A stretch of 64,000 nucleotides of DNA from Branchiibius sp. NY16-3462-2 (GTDB lineage Bacteria; Actinomycetota; Actinomycetes; Actinomycetales; Dermatophilaceae). Both the position numbers and the translations under genes were made by a program. How positions within the stretch are numbered: position 1 is the first letter of the stretch; every line of letters starts with the position of its first letter. Below the pieces are notes generated by a model, which did not search any database, had not been told where the DNA came from, and worked only from the letters and a program-made list of their open reading frames with translations. Positions 44,039-52,821 of this stretch are shown one piece after another. The stretch lies in NCBI RefSeq assembly GCF_001594145.1, contig NZ_LVCF01000040.1, positions 62,001 through 126,000 of the forward strand, given 5' to 3'.

Positions 44039-44297
44039 AGCAACCCTCCCCACCTGGTGGCGGTCCTCCCCAGAACCGATGACCCAGCTTATCGCACATA
44101 TGTCCACTACGGGAAGGGTCTGTGCACAACCAATTGTCGTCAATACCGTTGTGGCGCAGCAGCTTTCGCCACCACGACGACAGGACACCGCTTCCCGGAC
44201 TCAGCCTACTTCTCACCACCGACACCCACCGCCGAGACGCGACCCAGGTGCGCCCGATATCGGCGACGGGAGGATCGTGTCCAGACCATCGGCCCAG

Positions 44298-44371
44298 TAG
44301 GGCGGCTGGGGCTTGAACCCAGGACCGACGGATTATGAGTCCGCTGCTCTAACCGGCTGAGCTACCGCCCC
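44298..44371 (-). tRNA. tRNA-Met (anticodon CAU)
   Basis: A cloverleaf reads on the minus strand. D-arm AGCTCAGCCGGTTAGAGC, anticodon loop CTCATAA closed by GCGGA/TCCGT, and T-loop GGTTCAAGCC are present. The acceptor GGGGCGG pairs with CCGCCCT (a terminal G-U). A CAU anticodon can also be tRNA-Ile2 or initiator; the loop and D-arm favour elongator Met. Confidence 0.88.
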
Positions 44372-44482
44372 CTGTCCGGAATGAGATGAACGGTCACGCG
44401 GGCGACCTTCCGGAGCATCGCTCAGGCTACCTGCGACCAGCGTTGAGGCTCGACGGCGGTCTGGTAACCGAACTGGGATTGC

Positions 44483-44902
44483 TCAGGGTCGGGCGATGCG
44501 GTCGAGAAGTTCGAGCAGGGTGGCGCGCTCTGCACGGCTGAGCTGACCAAACACCGCGTTCTGTACATCGGCCATCACCGCAGTGAGGCGTTCGATCATC
44601 CGGTGACCCTCGGGAGTGAGCGAGACCAGCTGGCGCCGTCCGTGGCCCGGGTCCCTGACGCGCGACACCAGGCTGCGGTCTTCGAGTGCTCGAACGGTGT
44701 GGGTGACGTCGCGGGGGTCCAGTGCTGCGGCGGCCCCCAACTCGGTCTGGCTCAGCCGGTCGGCGGCGACCAGCGCCGACAGGCATCTGTACTCGTATCC
44801 GGTCGTGCCGGCGTTCGCGAGCTGTGTGTGCACTATCTGGTGCGACCTGGTGGCCGCCGAGCTCAAGATCCAGGTGGGCGTTGAGAGGAGATCCAGTGGC
44901 AT
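44483..44902 (-). CDS. MarR-family regulator
   Basis: A 139-residue winged-helix protein. HTH at about residues 50-75 (LSQTELGAAAALDPRDVTHT) and wing SRVRDPGHGRRQLVSLTPEG are typical MarR. It is divergent from a second, frameshifted MarR-like gene across a 64-nt gap holding two TTGG-N5-CCAA sites, so autoregulation is likely. The start ATG at 44902 was chosen; an upstream extension to 45118 runs through the operators. Effector unknown. Confidence 0.82.
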   Translation of the reverse strand: MPLDLLSTPTWILSSAATRSHQIVHTQLANAGTTGYEYRCLSALVAADRLSQTELGAAAALDPRDVTHTVRALEDRSLVSRVRDPGHGRRQLVSLTPEGHRMIERLTAVMADVQNAVFGQLSRAERATLLELLDRIARP

Positions 44903-44916
44903 GCCGTTGCTTTCTG

Positions 44917-44949
44917 TTGGTACGACCAATATTATCTTGGCTACACCAA
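44917..44949. promoter_or_regulatory. Paired operators between MarR-like genes
   Basis: Two TTGG-N5-CCAA palindromes, TTGGTACGACCAA (44917-44929) and TTGGCTACACCAA (44937-44949), start exactly 20 bp apart, about two helical turns. They are likely sites for MarR dimers binding the same DNA face. Confidence 0.6.
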
Positions 44950-44966
44950 TAGAGTAGGAGAGGCCA

Positions 44967-45388
44967 ATGGCCGCCGTACGCCCCCTGCCGACTGTTATCG
45001 GACCAACCGAGACCGCGCTACGGGCGCTCCTGACGAAAACCCTCGCTTCTACCCAGATCCCGGGGTATTCGGCCTGGGTGATCCTCAACGTCATGAGCAA
45101 CGCCGACGGTGACGGCACGTGGCGTCAGGCCGTGGCAAGCGCCCTAAGGTCGACACTGACCAGATCGAGGCCGTGCTCTCAGAACTTCGTGCTGGCGGGC
45201 TGATCGAAAGGGAGCGGGTTGTGACCGAGGTCGGAGCAGCGCAACTGGCGGCGGCCCGCGCAGCCGTGACGGCGGTGACGGCCGGCCTTGTTGAGGGCAT
45301 CAATGAGGCGGAACAGGAGACGACCCGTCGGGTCCTCGACCTCATCCGCCACCGAGCCGAAGAGTCGTTGGGCAGGAGTGAGCAGTAG
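44967..45388 (+). pseudogene. Frameshifted MarR-like gene
   Basis: Two overlapping frames make one protein. Residues 1-60 come from the frame starting at ATG 44967 (RBS AGGAGAGG). A one-base deficit at about 45146 (CTAAGG where CTAAAGG would restore frame) shifts to the second frame (KVDTDQIEAVLSELRAGGL ...) to the stop at 45388. The rebuilt protein is 140 residues, MarR-sized, with HTH-like core and helical C-terminus. A sequencing or assembly error or a true pseudogene cannot be told apart here. Confidence 0.65.
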
Positions 45389-45536
45389 GTCGCTTCACCC
45401 AGTCGTCGGGCGCATAAGAGTTGGCGGGCCGCCTCCGCCTGGATGTTGTGTTACGGGGCCGGTTCATACATCACAATCCTGAAAACAACCTGCGTCTTCC
45501 TGTCATTTTGCTGAACTCGTTGCTTACAGTTCGTGC

Positions 45537-46295
45537 ATGACCTCACCTGAACCAGGCGACGGCCCGCTGATCGTCATCGAATCGGTCAACAAACACTTCG
45601 GCGACCTGCACGTCCTGCAGGACATCAACCTGTCCGTGGGTCGCGGTGAAGTCGTGGTGGTGCTCGGGCCGTCGGGCTCGGGCAAGTCGACGCTATGCCG
45701 GGTGATCAACCGGTTGGAGACCTTTGAGTCCGGCACCGTCACCATCGACGGGCAGTCCCTGCCGGAAGAGGGCGCTGCACTGGCGAAGCTGCGCGCCGAC
45801 GTCGGAATGGTCTTCCAGTCCTTCAATCTCTTCGCGCACAAGACGATTCTGGAGAACGTGACGCTCGGGCCCATCAAGGTCCGCAAGATGTCCAAGGCCG
45901 ACGCCGATGCGCTGGGCAAGGAACTCCTGGAGCGGGTCGGGATCCAACAACAGGCAGCCAAATACCCGGCACAACTGTCCGGCGGTCAGCAGCAACGGGT
46001 CGCCATCGCGCGATCGTTGGCGATGAAGCCCAAGGTGATGCTCTTCGACGAACCGACCTCGGCCCTCGACCCGGAGATGATCACCGAGGTCCTGGACGTC
46101 ATGACCGGGCTGGCCAAAGACGGAATGACGATGATCGTGGTGACCCACGAGATGGGCTTCGCGCGCAAAGCCGCTGACCGCGTCGTGTTCATGTCCGACG
46201 GCCAAATCCTCGAGGAAGCTCCCCCGGAGCAGTTCTTCAATGATCCCCAGACCGCCCGCGCGAAGGACTTCCTCAGCAAGATCCTCGCCCACTAA
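45537..46295 (+). CDS. gluA: Amino-acid ABC transporter ATP-binding protein
   Basis: A 252-residue ABC ATPase of the polar amino acid (GlnQ/GluA) group. Walker A is GPSGSGKST (44-52), signature LSGGQQQR (about 150), Walker [14 protein letters not shown] and the His switch VVTHEM. It powers uptake of glutamate/glutamine-type substrates with the three genes downstream. It starts the gluABCD-type operon. Confidence 0.92.
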   Translation: MTSPEPGDGPLIVIESVNKHFGDLHVLQDINLSVGRGEVVVVLGPSGSGKSTLCRVINRLETFESGTVTIDGQSLPEEGAALAKLRADVGMVFQSFNLFAHKTILENVTLGPIKVRKMSKADADALGKELLERVGIQQQAAKYPAQLSGGQQQRVAIARSLAMKPKVMLFDEPTSALDPEMITEVLDVMTGLAKDGMTMIVVTHEMGFARKAADRVVFMSDGQILEEAPPEQFFNDPQTARAKDFLSKILAH

Positions 46296-46366
46296 GGCCT
46301 GAAGCTCGAGCCCTGAGCCCGTTGAGCCCACTGAATTCGCAGCACCCATCAATCAGGAGGAACCAG

Positions 46367-47197
46367 ATGTTTCGTCACACCACCGCGGTAGCCGCCAGCG
46401 CCGCCTCTGTTGCCCTGTTGCTCGCCGCGTGCGGCGGCGGATCGTCCTCCGGCAGTGGGACGTCGGGCGGCGGTTCGATCAAGATCGGCATCAAGTTCGA
46501 CCAGCCCGGCCTGGGCCTGAAGGCCGGCAACGACTACACGGGTATGGACGTCGACGTCGCCACGTACGTCGCGAAAGAACTCGGCTACGAGCCCAGCAGC
46601 ATCTCCTGGGTCCAGGCGCCCTCCAAGCAGCGCGAGACCCTGATCAAGTCCGGCCAGGTCAACATGGTCGTCGCGACCTACTCGATCACCGACGCCCGCA
46701 AGCAGGAAGTCTCCTTCGCCGGCCCGTATTTCGTTGCGGGACAGTCGGTTCTGGTCCGCAGCGACAGCGATATCACCAGCGTGGACGGCCTCAAGGGCAA
46801 GAAGGTCTGTTCGGTCACCGGATCCACCTCGGTCAAGAACCTGGAGGAGAAGGTCAGCGGCCTGGTCCCCCAGCAGTTCGACACCTACTCCAAGTGCGTG
46901 GAGGCACTCTCCTCCGGTGCGATCGACGCACTGACCACCGACGACACGATCCTTGCCGGCTTCGCCAACCAGGCGGCGTACAAGGGCAAGTTCAAACTAG
47001 TCGGTGGCACCTTCTCCACCGAGAACTACGGGATCGGCCTGAAGAAGGGCGACACCGCGATGTGCAACAAGGTCACCGACGCGATCAAGAAGATGATCGA
47101 CGACGGCACCTGGAAGAAGGTCGTCGAGGAGAACCTGGGCACCGACTACAAGTACGACTCCGCGAAGAACCCGCCCACCCCCGCCGCCTGCAGTTGA
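46367..47197 (+). CDS. gluB: Amino-acid ABC transporter substrate-binding lipoprotein
   Basis: A 276-residue periplasmic-type binding protein anchored as a lipoprotein (lipobox VALLLAACGGG). The fold has family segments FDQPGLGLKAGNDYTGMDVD and AIDALTTDDTILAGF. It captures acidic or polar amino acids and hands them to GluC/GluD. ATG at 46367 with AGGAGG 6 nt upstream; an extension to 46322 lacks a site. Confidence 0.9.
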   Translation: MFRHTTAVAASAASVALLLAACGGGSSSGSGTSGGGSIKIGIKFDQPGLGLKAGNDYTGMDVDVATYVAKELGYEPSSISWVQAPSKQRETLIKSGQVNMVVATYSITDARKQEVSFAGPYFVAGQSVLVRSDSDITSVDGLKGKKVCSVTGSTSVKNLEEKVSGLVPQQFDTYSKCVEALSSGAIDALTTDDTILAGFANQAAYKGKFKLVGGTFSTENYGIGLKKGDTAMCNKVTDAIKKMIDDGTWKKVVEENLGTDYKYDSAKNPPTPAACS

Positions 47198-47198
47198 T

Positions 47199-47879
47199 AT
47201 GGGCGAACTGTTCGGGCAGTTCGACTTCTGGGGCGCCTTCTGGATGACGATCAAGCTGACGGTGTTCGGCGCGATCGGCGCCCTCCTGATCGGCACGGTG
47301 ATCGCGATCCTGCGGCTGTCCCCGGTGACGTCGCTGCGGGCGATCGGCACGTCGTACGTCACGATCTTCCGCAACACGCCGCTCACGGTGATCATCTTCG
47401 CCAGCGTCTACGTGCTCTACGTACAGTTGGGCATCTCGCTGGCGGACGACAAGGCGGCCGACTTCGTCACCCAGAACAACTTCCGCATGGGGGTCCTCGG
47501 CCTGGCCGTCTACCACGCGGCATTCGTGTGTGAGGCGCTGCGCAGTGGGGTCAACACGATCCCGCTCGGCCAGGCCGAGGCCGCCCGGTCGATCGGATTG
47601 TCGTTCAGTCAGTCCATGCGGCAGGTCATCCTGCCGCAGGCGTTCCGCGGCGCGATCACGCCGCTGGGCAACACGTTGATCGCGCTGACCAAGAACACGA
47701 CGGTGGTGATCACCATCGGGGTCGTCGAATCGGCGTACGTCCTCAATGAAGTCAACGAATACGCCACGGACAAGCTCAACCTGGCGTTCGCGGTCGTCGC
47801 GGCGTTCTTCGTCATCCTGACCGTGCCGATGGGCGTGGCCACCGGCTGGCTGGCCAAGCGATGGGCGGTGCAGCGATGA
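47199..47879 (+). CDS. gluC: Amino-acid ABC transporter permease
   Basis: A 226-residue inner-membrane permease with about five helices. The EAA-loop is PLGQAEAARSIGLSFSQSMRQVILPQAF. It starts one base after the gluB stop and overlaps gluD by ATGA. It forms a heterodimeric channel with GluD. Confidence 0.9.
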   Translation: MGELFGQFDFWGAFWMTIKLTVFGAIGALLIGTVIAILRLSPVTSLRAIGTSYVTIFRNTPLTVIIFASVYVLYVQLGISLADDKAADFVTQNNFRMGVLGLAVYHAAFVCEALRSGVNTIPLGQAEAARSIGLSFSQSMRQVILPQAFRGAITPLGNTLIALTKNTTVVITIGVVESAYVLNEVNEYATDKLNLAFAVVAAFFVILTVPMGVATGWLAKRWAVQR

Positions 47880-48739
47880 GCGAGGCCAACGTTCTCTTCG
47901 ATGCTCCAGGCCCCAAAGCCAGGGCGCGGTATCGGATCCTGACGGTGATCGGTGCCGTCCTGGCCCTGGCCATCGCGGTCCTGATCATCCGGACACTCGC
48001 GGACAAGGGGCAGTTCGAGGCCGCCAAGTGGAAGCCGTTCCTGACCGCCGAACTCTGGGACGCCTACCTGCTGCCGGGCCTGCTCGGCACGCTCAAGGCG
48101 GCCGCCCTCGCCATCGTGATCTCCTGCGTCCTGGGACCGCTGCTGGCGCTGGCCCGCATGTCGGGGATCCGCTGGCTGCAGGCCATCGCGACGGTGTGGG
48201 TGGAGATCTTCCGTGCGATCCCGGTGCTGCTGATGATGATCTTCTTCTTCGGCGTCTACGCCTACAACGGCGTGTTCACCGCCGAGGTGAATCCGCTCGC
48301 GGCCACGGTCACCGGTCTGGTGCTCTACAACAGCGCCGTGCTGTGTGAGGTGTTGCGCTCGGGAGTCGACCAACTCCCCCGCGGCCAACGCGAGGCCGGA
48401 CTGTCGATCGGTCTGAGCGAGGGCCAGGCGCTGCGCACGATCCTGCTGCCGCAGGCGGTGACAGCGATGCTGCCGACACTGGTGAGTCAGCTGGTTGTGA
48501 TCTTGAAGGACACCGCACTGGGCTACAACATCACCTATCTGGAACTGCTGAACGCCGGCAACACAGCCGCGAGCAACTACAGCAACCTGGTGCCGATGAT
48601 CTTCGTGATCGCGCTGATCTTCATCCTGATCAACTACTCCCTGACCAAACTGGCTGAGTATCTCGAACGTCGGTTGAAGCGTCGTGGGCACACGGCCGGC
48701 GCTCCCACCGCTGAGGGCGCGGTCGCCGAGCCCACCTGA
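47876..48739 (+). CDS. gluD: Amino-acid ABC transporter permease
   Basis: A 287-residue permease. The first 60 residues include an N-terminal cytoplasmic extension and extra helix. The EAA-loop is LPRGQREAGLSIGLSEGQALRTILLPQAV. The second half of the channel with GluC. Last gene of the operon; 94 nt separate it from fdhA. The ATG at 47876 overlapping gluC was chosen over an earlier in-frame start. Confidence 0.9.
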   Translation: MSEANVLFDAPGPKARARYRILTVIGAVLALAIAVLIIRTLADKGQFEAAKWKPFLTAELWDAYLLPGLLGTLKAAALAIVISCVLGPLLALARMSGIRWLQAIATVWVEIFRAIPVLLMMIFFFGVYAYNGVFTAEVNPLAATVTGLVLYNSAVLCEVLRSGVDQLPRGQREAGLSIGLSEGQALRTILLPQAVTAMLPTLVSQLVVILKDTALGYNITYLELLNAGNTAASNYSNLVPMIFVIALIFILINYSLTKLAEYLERRLKRRGHTAGAPTAEGAVAEPT

Positions 48740-48781
48740 GGCGGGGCTCTCGTTGACGATGCCCGCGCGACCGACAAGTGT

Positions 48782-48795
48782 GTGACGTGCATCAC
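48782..48795. promoter_or_regulatory. CRP/GlxR-like site upstream of fdhA
   Basis: GTGA-CGTGCA-TCAC, 39 nt upstream of the fdhA start. It differs by one base from the site upstream of the lipase gene at 17504-17517, suggesting shared control by a CRP-family protein. Confidence 0.55.
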
Positions 48796-48833
48796 GCAGT
48801 GTTCCTCGGGGGTCACATCAAGGAGAGAGCCAG

Positions 48834-50054
48834 ATGACAAGCAACAGAGCCGTTGCCTACAAAGGTCCGGGCGTCGTCGAAGTGGTCGACACGCCGTACC
48901 CCGAGTTCGAACTGAAAGACGGACCCGGCGTCAATCCCGCCAACGTGGGTCGCAAGGTCCGTCACGGTGCCATCCTGCGCACCGTCTCGACCAACATCTG
49001 CGGATCGGACCAGCACATGGTGCGGGGGCGCACCACCGCTCCGGAGGGCCTGATCCTGGGCCACGAGATCACCGGGGAGGTCATCGAGGTCGGACCGGAC
49101 GTGGAGTTCATCAAGAAGGGCGACATCTGCTCGGTGCCGTTCAACATCGCCTGCGGACGCTGCCGCAACTGCAAGGAGGGCAAGACCGGCATCTGCCTGA
49201 ACGTCAACCCCGACCGGCCGGGCAGCGCCTACGGCTACGTGGACATGGGCGGCTGGGTCGGCGGGCAGGCCGAATACGTGCTGGTGCCGTACGCCGATTG
49301 GAACCTTCTGAAGTTCCCTGACCGGGACCAGGCGCTGGAAAAGATCCTCGACCTCACGATGCTGTCCGACATCTTCCCCACCGGCTACCACGGAGCGGTC
49401 ACCGCCGGTGTCGGACCGGGCTCGACGGTGTACATCGCCGGAGCCGGCCCGGTGGGCCTGGCCGCTGCGGTCGGAGCGCAACTGCTCGGTGCCGCGGTCG
49501 TGATCGTCGGCGACCTGAACGAGGACCGCCTGGCCCAGGCTCGCTCGTTCGGGTGCGAAACGGTCGATGTGTCCAAGGGCGACCCCAAGGACCAGATCGA
49601 GCAGATCCTCGGCGTCCCGGAGGTCGACGCCGGCGTGGACGCGGTCGGTTTCGAGGCTCGCGGGCACGGTGGGGACGCCTCCCACGAGGCACCGGCGACC
49701 GTGCTGAACTCCCTGATGGACCTGACCGCCGCCGGTGGCGCGCTGGGTATCCCCGGCCTGTATGTGACCGGTGACCCCGGTGGTATCGACGAGGCCGCGC
49801 AGGTCGGGTCGCTGTCGTTGCGGCTCGGCCTGGGCTGGGCGAAGTCGTTGTCCTTCACGACCGGTCAGTGCCCGGTGATGAAGTACAACCGGCAGTTGAT
49901 GCAGGCGATCCTGCACGACAAGGTGCACATCGCCAAGGCGGTCAACGCGACACCGATCAGCCTGGAAGACGCACCGAAGGGCTACGCCGAGTTCGACTCC
50001 GGCGCCGCCAAGAAGTACGTCCTGAACCCGAACGACTACATCAAGACCGCCTGA
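48834..50054 (+). CDS. fdhA: Glutathione-independent formaldehyde dehydrogenase
   Basis: A 406-residue zinc-dependent MDR dehydrogenase like Pseudomonas putida FdhA. Catalytic zinc ligands are C56 (NICGSDQHM) and H77 (GHEITGEV). Structural zinc is C107, C110, C113 and C121. The NAD fold has IAGAGPVGLAAAVGAQLLG. It dismutates or oxidises formaldehyde with tightly bound NAD. Ribosome site AAGGAGAG precedes the ATG. It is followed by a hairpin terminator. A CRP-like site upstream suggests catabolite control. Confidence 0.92.
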   Translation: MTSNRAVAYKGPGVVEVVDTPYPEFELKDGPGVNPANVGRKVRHGAILRTVSTNICGSDQHMVRGRTTAPEGLILGHEITGEVIEVGPDVEFIKKGDICSVPFNIACGRCRNCKEGKTGICLNVNPDRPGSAYGYVDMGGWVGGQAEYVLVPYADWNLLKFPDRDQALEKILDLTMLSDIFPTGYHGAVTAGVGPGSTVYIAGAGPVGLAAAVGAQLLGAAVVIVGDLNEDRLAQARSFGCETVDVSKGDPKDQIEQILGVPEVDAGVDAVGFEARGHGGDASHEAPATVLNSLMDLTAAGGALGIPGLYVTGDPGGIDEAAQVGSLSLRLGLGWAKSLSFTTGQCPVMKYNRQLMQAILHDKVHIAKAVNATPISLEDAPKGYAEFDSGAAKKYVLNPNDYIKTA

Positions 50055-50067
50055 GCGATCAGGACAA

Positions 50068-50099
50068 CGAAGGGTCCGACCAGTTGGTCGGGCCCTTCG
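50068..50099 (+). terminator. Hairpin terminator after fdhA
   Basis: CGAAGGGTCCGACCA pairs with TGGTCGGGCCCTTCG through a 2-nt loop with one T-G wobble, 13 nt after the stop. No clear T-run follows. Confidence 0.8.
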
Positions 50100-50217
50100 T
50101 GCTGTGCTCCCCCGGTTGCACGACATTGGTCAAACGCTCGTGGCGGCGCTGGCCCGTACGATGGGGTATGCCCAATACCCGGCCGGGTAGCGCCCGGCTG
50201 ACCAACGGTGGCCGCCG

Positions 50218-51567
50218 ATGACTCTGCTCCTCGGCCTGCTCAGTGTCCTCCTGCTGACCCTGGCCACCGCCTACTTCGTACTTCAGGAGTTCGCCTACGT
50301 GGCGGTGGACCGCGGCGGGCTCGCCCAGTTGGCCGACGAGGGCGACGCCGCGGCCAGCCGTGCCTTGCAGGTCACGAGCCGGCTGTCCTTCACGCTGTCC
50401 GGCGCGCAACTGGGCATCACCGTCACTGCGCTGCTGGTCGGTTACGTGTCCGAGCCCTACCTGGGTGCTGGCCTGGCCGAGTTGCTTACTGGTGTCACCG
50501 GCATCCCGGCGGCCTTGTCGTTGTCCATCTCGGTCGTGCTCGCGCTCATCCTGAGCACGGTGATCCAGATGGTCATCGGCGAACTCGCGCCCAAGAACTA
50601 CGCCATCGCTCGTCCGGTGGATCTGGCGCGGGCGCTGTCCCGGTCCACCCTGATCTACCTTGCCGCCGCGGGTCCGGTCATCCGCCTGTTCGACAGCGCC
50701 AGCACCCGGTTGCTGCGCGCGGTCGGCATCGAACCGGTCGAGGAACTGCCGCAGGGAGCGACCCCCGAGGACCTGCGGCACATCATCGACGAGTCGCAGG
50801 CGGGCGGCCTGCTGGACCGGGACCTGTCCGAGTTGCTCGACCGCGGCCTGGAGTTCCGGGAGCGTACGGCGGATGAGGTCATGACGCCACGCGTCGACGT
50901 GGTCCTGGTGGCGGCCGCCGACACGATCGCAGAAGTGGTCCACCGGATGGGCTCGGGCCACTCCCGGTTCCCGGTCGTGGATGAGTCTGTTGACGACGTC
51001 CTGGGCGTGATCGGCATCCACCAGGTCCTGGCGGTGCCCGTCGCTGAGCGTGCCACCCGGCATGCCCGCGAAGTCGCCATCGAAGTGGTCCGGGTGCCGG
51101 ACAGTCTGCCGGTCCCGGAGGTCCTCGAGCGGCTGCGGGCCGCGCATCAGCAACTAGCGGTGGTGATCGACGAGTACGGCGGCTTCGCCGGCATCGTCAG
51201 CCTCGAGGACATCGTCGAAGAAGTGGTCGGCGACATCGAGGATGAAAGCGACAGGGGGTTGCGCGGGCCGCGCACCCCCGTCGCGCGTGGGTGGCGGATG
51301 TCGGCGCGGCTGCGCCTGGATGAGGTCGAGGACGAAACCGGCGTCGCGCTGCCCGAGTCCGAGCACTACGACACCGTGAGCGGTCTGGTGCTGGCGCGTC
51401 TGGGACGTACGGCGACCGCGGGCGACGAGGTAATCCTCGAGTGGCGCCCGGACCAGGAATCGGCCGTGCGACACGTGTCGCTCGTGGTCGAGGAGGCGCG
51501 ACGGCACGTGCCCCGGATCATCCGGTTGACCGACCTGGGTCCGATCGAGCAGGAGGTGAATCGATGA
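50218..51567 (+). CDS. CNNM/CBS-domain membrane protein (CorC/HlyC family)
   Basis: A 449-residue protein. The N-terminal CNNM transmembrane domain has about four helices (TLATAYFVLQEFAYVAVDRG, GELAPKNYAIA). Two CBS repeats follow (residues about 205-325) with DEVMTPRVDV and VVIDEYGGFAGIVSLEDIV, then a C-terminal CorC_HlyC domain. It is proposed to move Mg2+ or Co2+. It overlaps the next, related gene by four bases. Confidence 0.88.
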   Translation: MTLLLGLLSVLLLTLATAYFVLQEFAYVAVDRGGLAQLADEGDAAASRALQVTSRLSFTLSGAQLGITVTALLVGYVSEPYLGAGLAELLTGVTGIPAALSLSISVVLALILSTVIQMVIGELAPKNYAIARPVDLARALSRSTLIYLAAAGPVIRLFDSASTRLLRAVGIEPVEELPQGATPEDLRHIIDESQAGGLLDRDLSELLDRGLEFRERTADEVMTPRVDVVLVAAADTIAEVVHRMGSGHSRFPVVDESVDDVLGVIGIHQVLAVPVAERATRHAREVAIEVVRVPDSLPVPEVLERLRAAHQQLAVVIDEYGGFAGIVSLEDIVEEVVGDIEDESDRGLRGPRTPVARGWRMSARLRLDEVEDETGVALPESEHYDTVSGLVLARLGRTATAGDEVILEWRPDQESAVRHVSLVVEEARRHVPRIIRLTDLGPIEQEVNR

Positions 51568-52586
51568 GCATCCCGGTAGCACTAGGCATTTCACTGCTGC
51601 TGCTGGTGGCCAACGCGTTCTTCGTCGCTGCGGAGTTTGCGGTCATTGCCGCTAAACAGTCCCGCCTGCAGACCCGCGCGGAAGCCGGCAGTTCCGCGGC
51701 CAAGGCGGCGCTGGCGAACTCCCGGGAGCTCAGCCTGATGCTGGCCAGTGCGCAGTTGGGCATCACCATCTGCACTCTTGGGCTGGGTGCGTTGGCCAAG
51801 CCGGCGGTGAAAGACCTTCTGGCGCCGCTGTTCTCAGGGGTTGGTGTGCCGGACAGCGTCGCGTCCGCGATCTCCCTCCTGTTGGCCGTAGCCGTGGTGG
51901 TCTTCTTGCACATGGTCGTCGGGGAGATGGCGCCGAAGTCGTGGGCGATCTCCCATCCCGAGCAGTCCGCTCTGCTCCTGGCCCGGCCGTTCCGCTGGTT
52001 CACGAACTCGTTCCGATGGGCGCTGCGGGGGTTGAACGCCGCGGCCAACGCTCTGGTGCGGCTGGCCGGTGTCGATCCGGTGGACTCGGTCGGAAATGCC
52101 CAGGGGCCGGTCGAATTGCAGCGGCTGATCTCGAAGTCGCGCGAGCACGGTTCACTCGAAGAGGGTCAGCACAGCTTGTTGGCTGGTGCGCTGCGCCTTG
52201 AGCACGAGACGCTGCGTGACGTGATGGTGCCGTGGGATCAGGTGGTCACGGTTCCGCTGTCCGGATCGGCCGGCGACGCGGAGCGGATCAGCAGCGACAC
52301 CGGCCGCTCCCGGCTGGTCGTCCTCGACCATGGTGCCGCCGCCGGTCTGGTGCACATCCGCGAGGTCCTGGTCACTGGTGACCCGGTGCGGGAGGTCGTG
52401 CACCCCATCGAGACCATCGACGCCGACCAGCACCTGATCGACGCGCTCACCGAAATGCGTGCGCGACGAGCTCATCTCGCGCTCGTCAGTTCCGATGGCG
52501 CCATCGTGGGGATCGCCGCGCTGGAGGATCTGGTCGAGGAAGTCGTCGGCCGGTTCGACGATGAAAGCGACCGCGTGGCCTCGTAG
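51564..52586 (+). CDS. Second CNNM/CBS-domain membrane protein
   Basis: A 340-residue relative of the preceding protein with a CNNM domain (NAFFVAAEFAVIAAKQSRLQ, VVGEMAPKSWAISHP) and a CBS pair (DVMVPWDQVVTVPL; LALVSSDGAIVGIAALEDLV). It lacks the CorC_HlyC C-terminal domain present in the neighbour. AGGAGG precedes the ATG that overlaps the upstream stop. The two products likely form a heteromeric complex. Confidence 0.86.
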   Translation: MSIPVALGISLLLLVANAFFVAAEFAVIAAKQSRLQTRAEAGSSAAKAALANSRELSLMLASAQLGITICTLGLGALAKPAVKDLLAPLFSGVGVPDSVASAISLLLAVAVVVFLHMVVGEMAPKSWAISHPEQSALLLARPFRWFTNSFRWALRGLNAAANALVRLAGVDPVDSVGNAQGPVELQRLISKSREHGSLEEGQHSLLAGALRLEHETLRDVMVPWDQVVTVPLSGSAGDAERISSDTGRSRLVVLDHGAAAGLVHIREVLVTGDPVREVVHPIETIDADQHLIDALTEMRARRAHLALVSSDGAIVGIAALEDLVEEVVGRFDDESDRVAS

Positions 52587-52662
52587 TCGCCACAGCCGAT
52601 GACCCTGCGAGAACGATCGAGTACTGCTTCAGCAGGATCCCGCCCGGCCCTACGGTAGTTAC

Positions 52663-52821
52663 GTGGCCCAAAACGTGCTCTTGAAGATCAGCTACCCAGC
52701 CGAGTTCCACTCGCAGACAGCGGTCGAGGCGGCGTTGCTGCTCCGTGCCCAATTCGCCACAGCCGGTCGGAGCACCGGTGAGCCCGAATTCGTCGACCTC
52801 GTGGTGCGTGAGGGAAAGTGA
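52663..52821 (+). CDS. Small hypothetical protein upstream of PEP mutase-family gene
   Basis: A 52-residue ORF with GTG start ([19 protein letters not shown] ... VDLVVREGK). Its TGA overlaps the GTG of the next gene (GTGA), the same coupling seen throughout this genome, which is the main support. No ribosome site is clear. No family recognised. Confidence 0.4.
   Translation: MAQNVLLKISYPAEFHSQTAVEAALLLRAQFATAGRSTGEPEFVDLVVREGK

Noticed and set aside
44298..44371. tRNA-Ile2 or initiator tRNA instead of elongator tRNA-Met
   Set aside because: The CAU anticodon fits all three, but the loop CTCATAA and D-arm are typical of elongator Met. A covariance model would decide.
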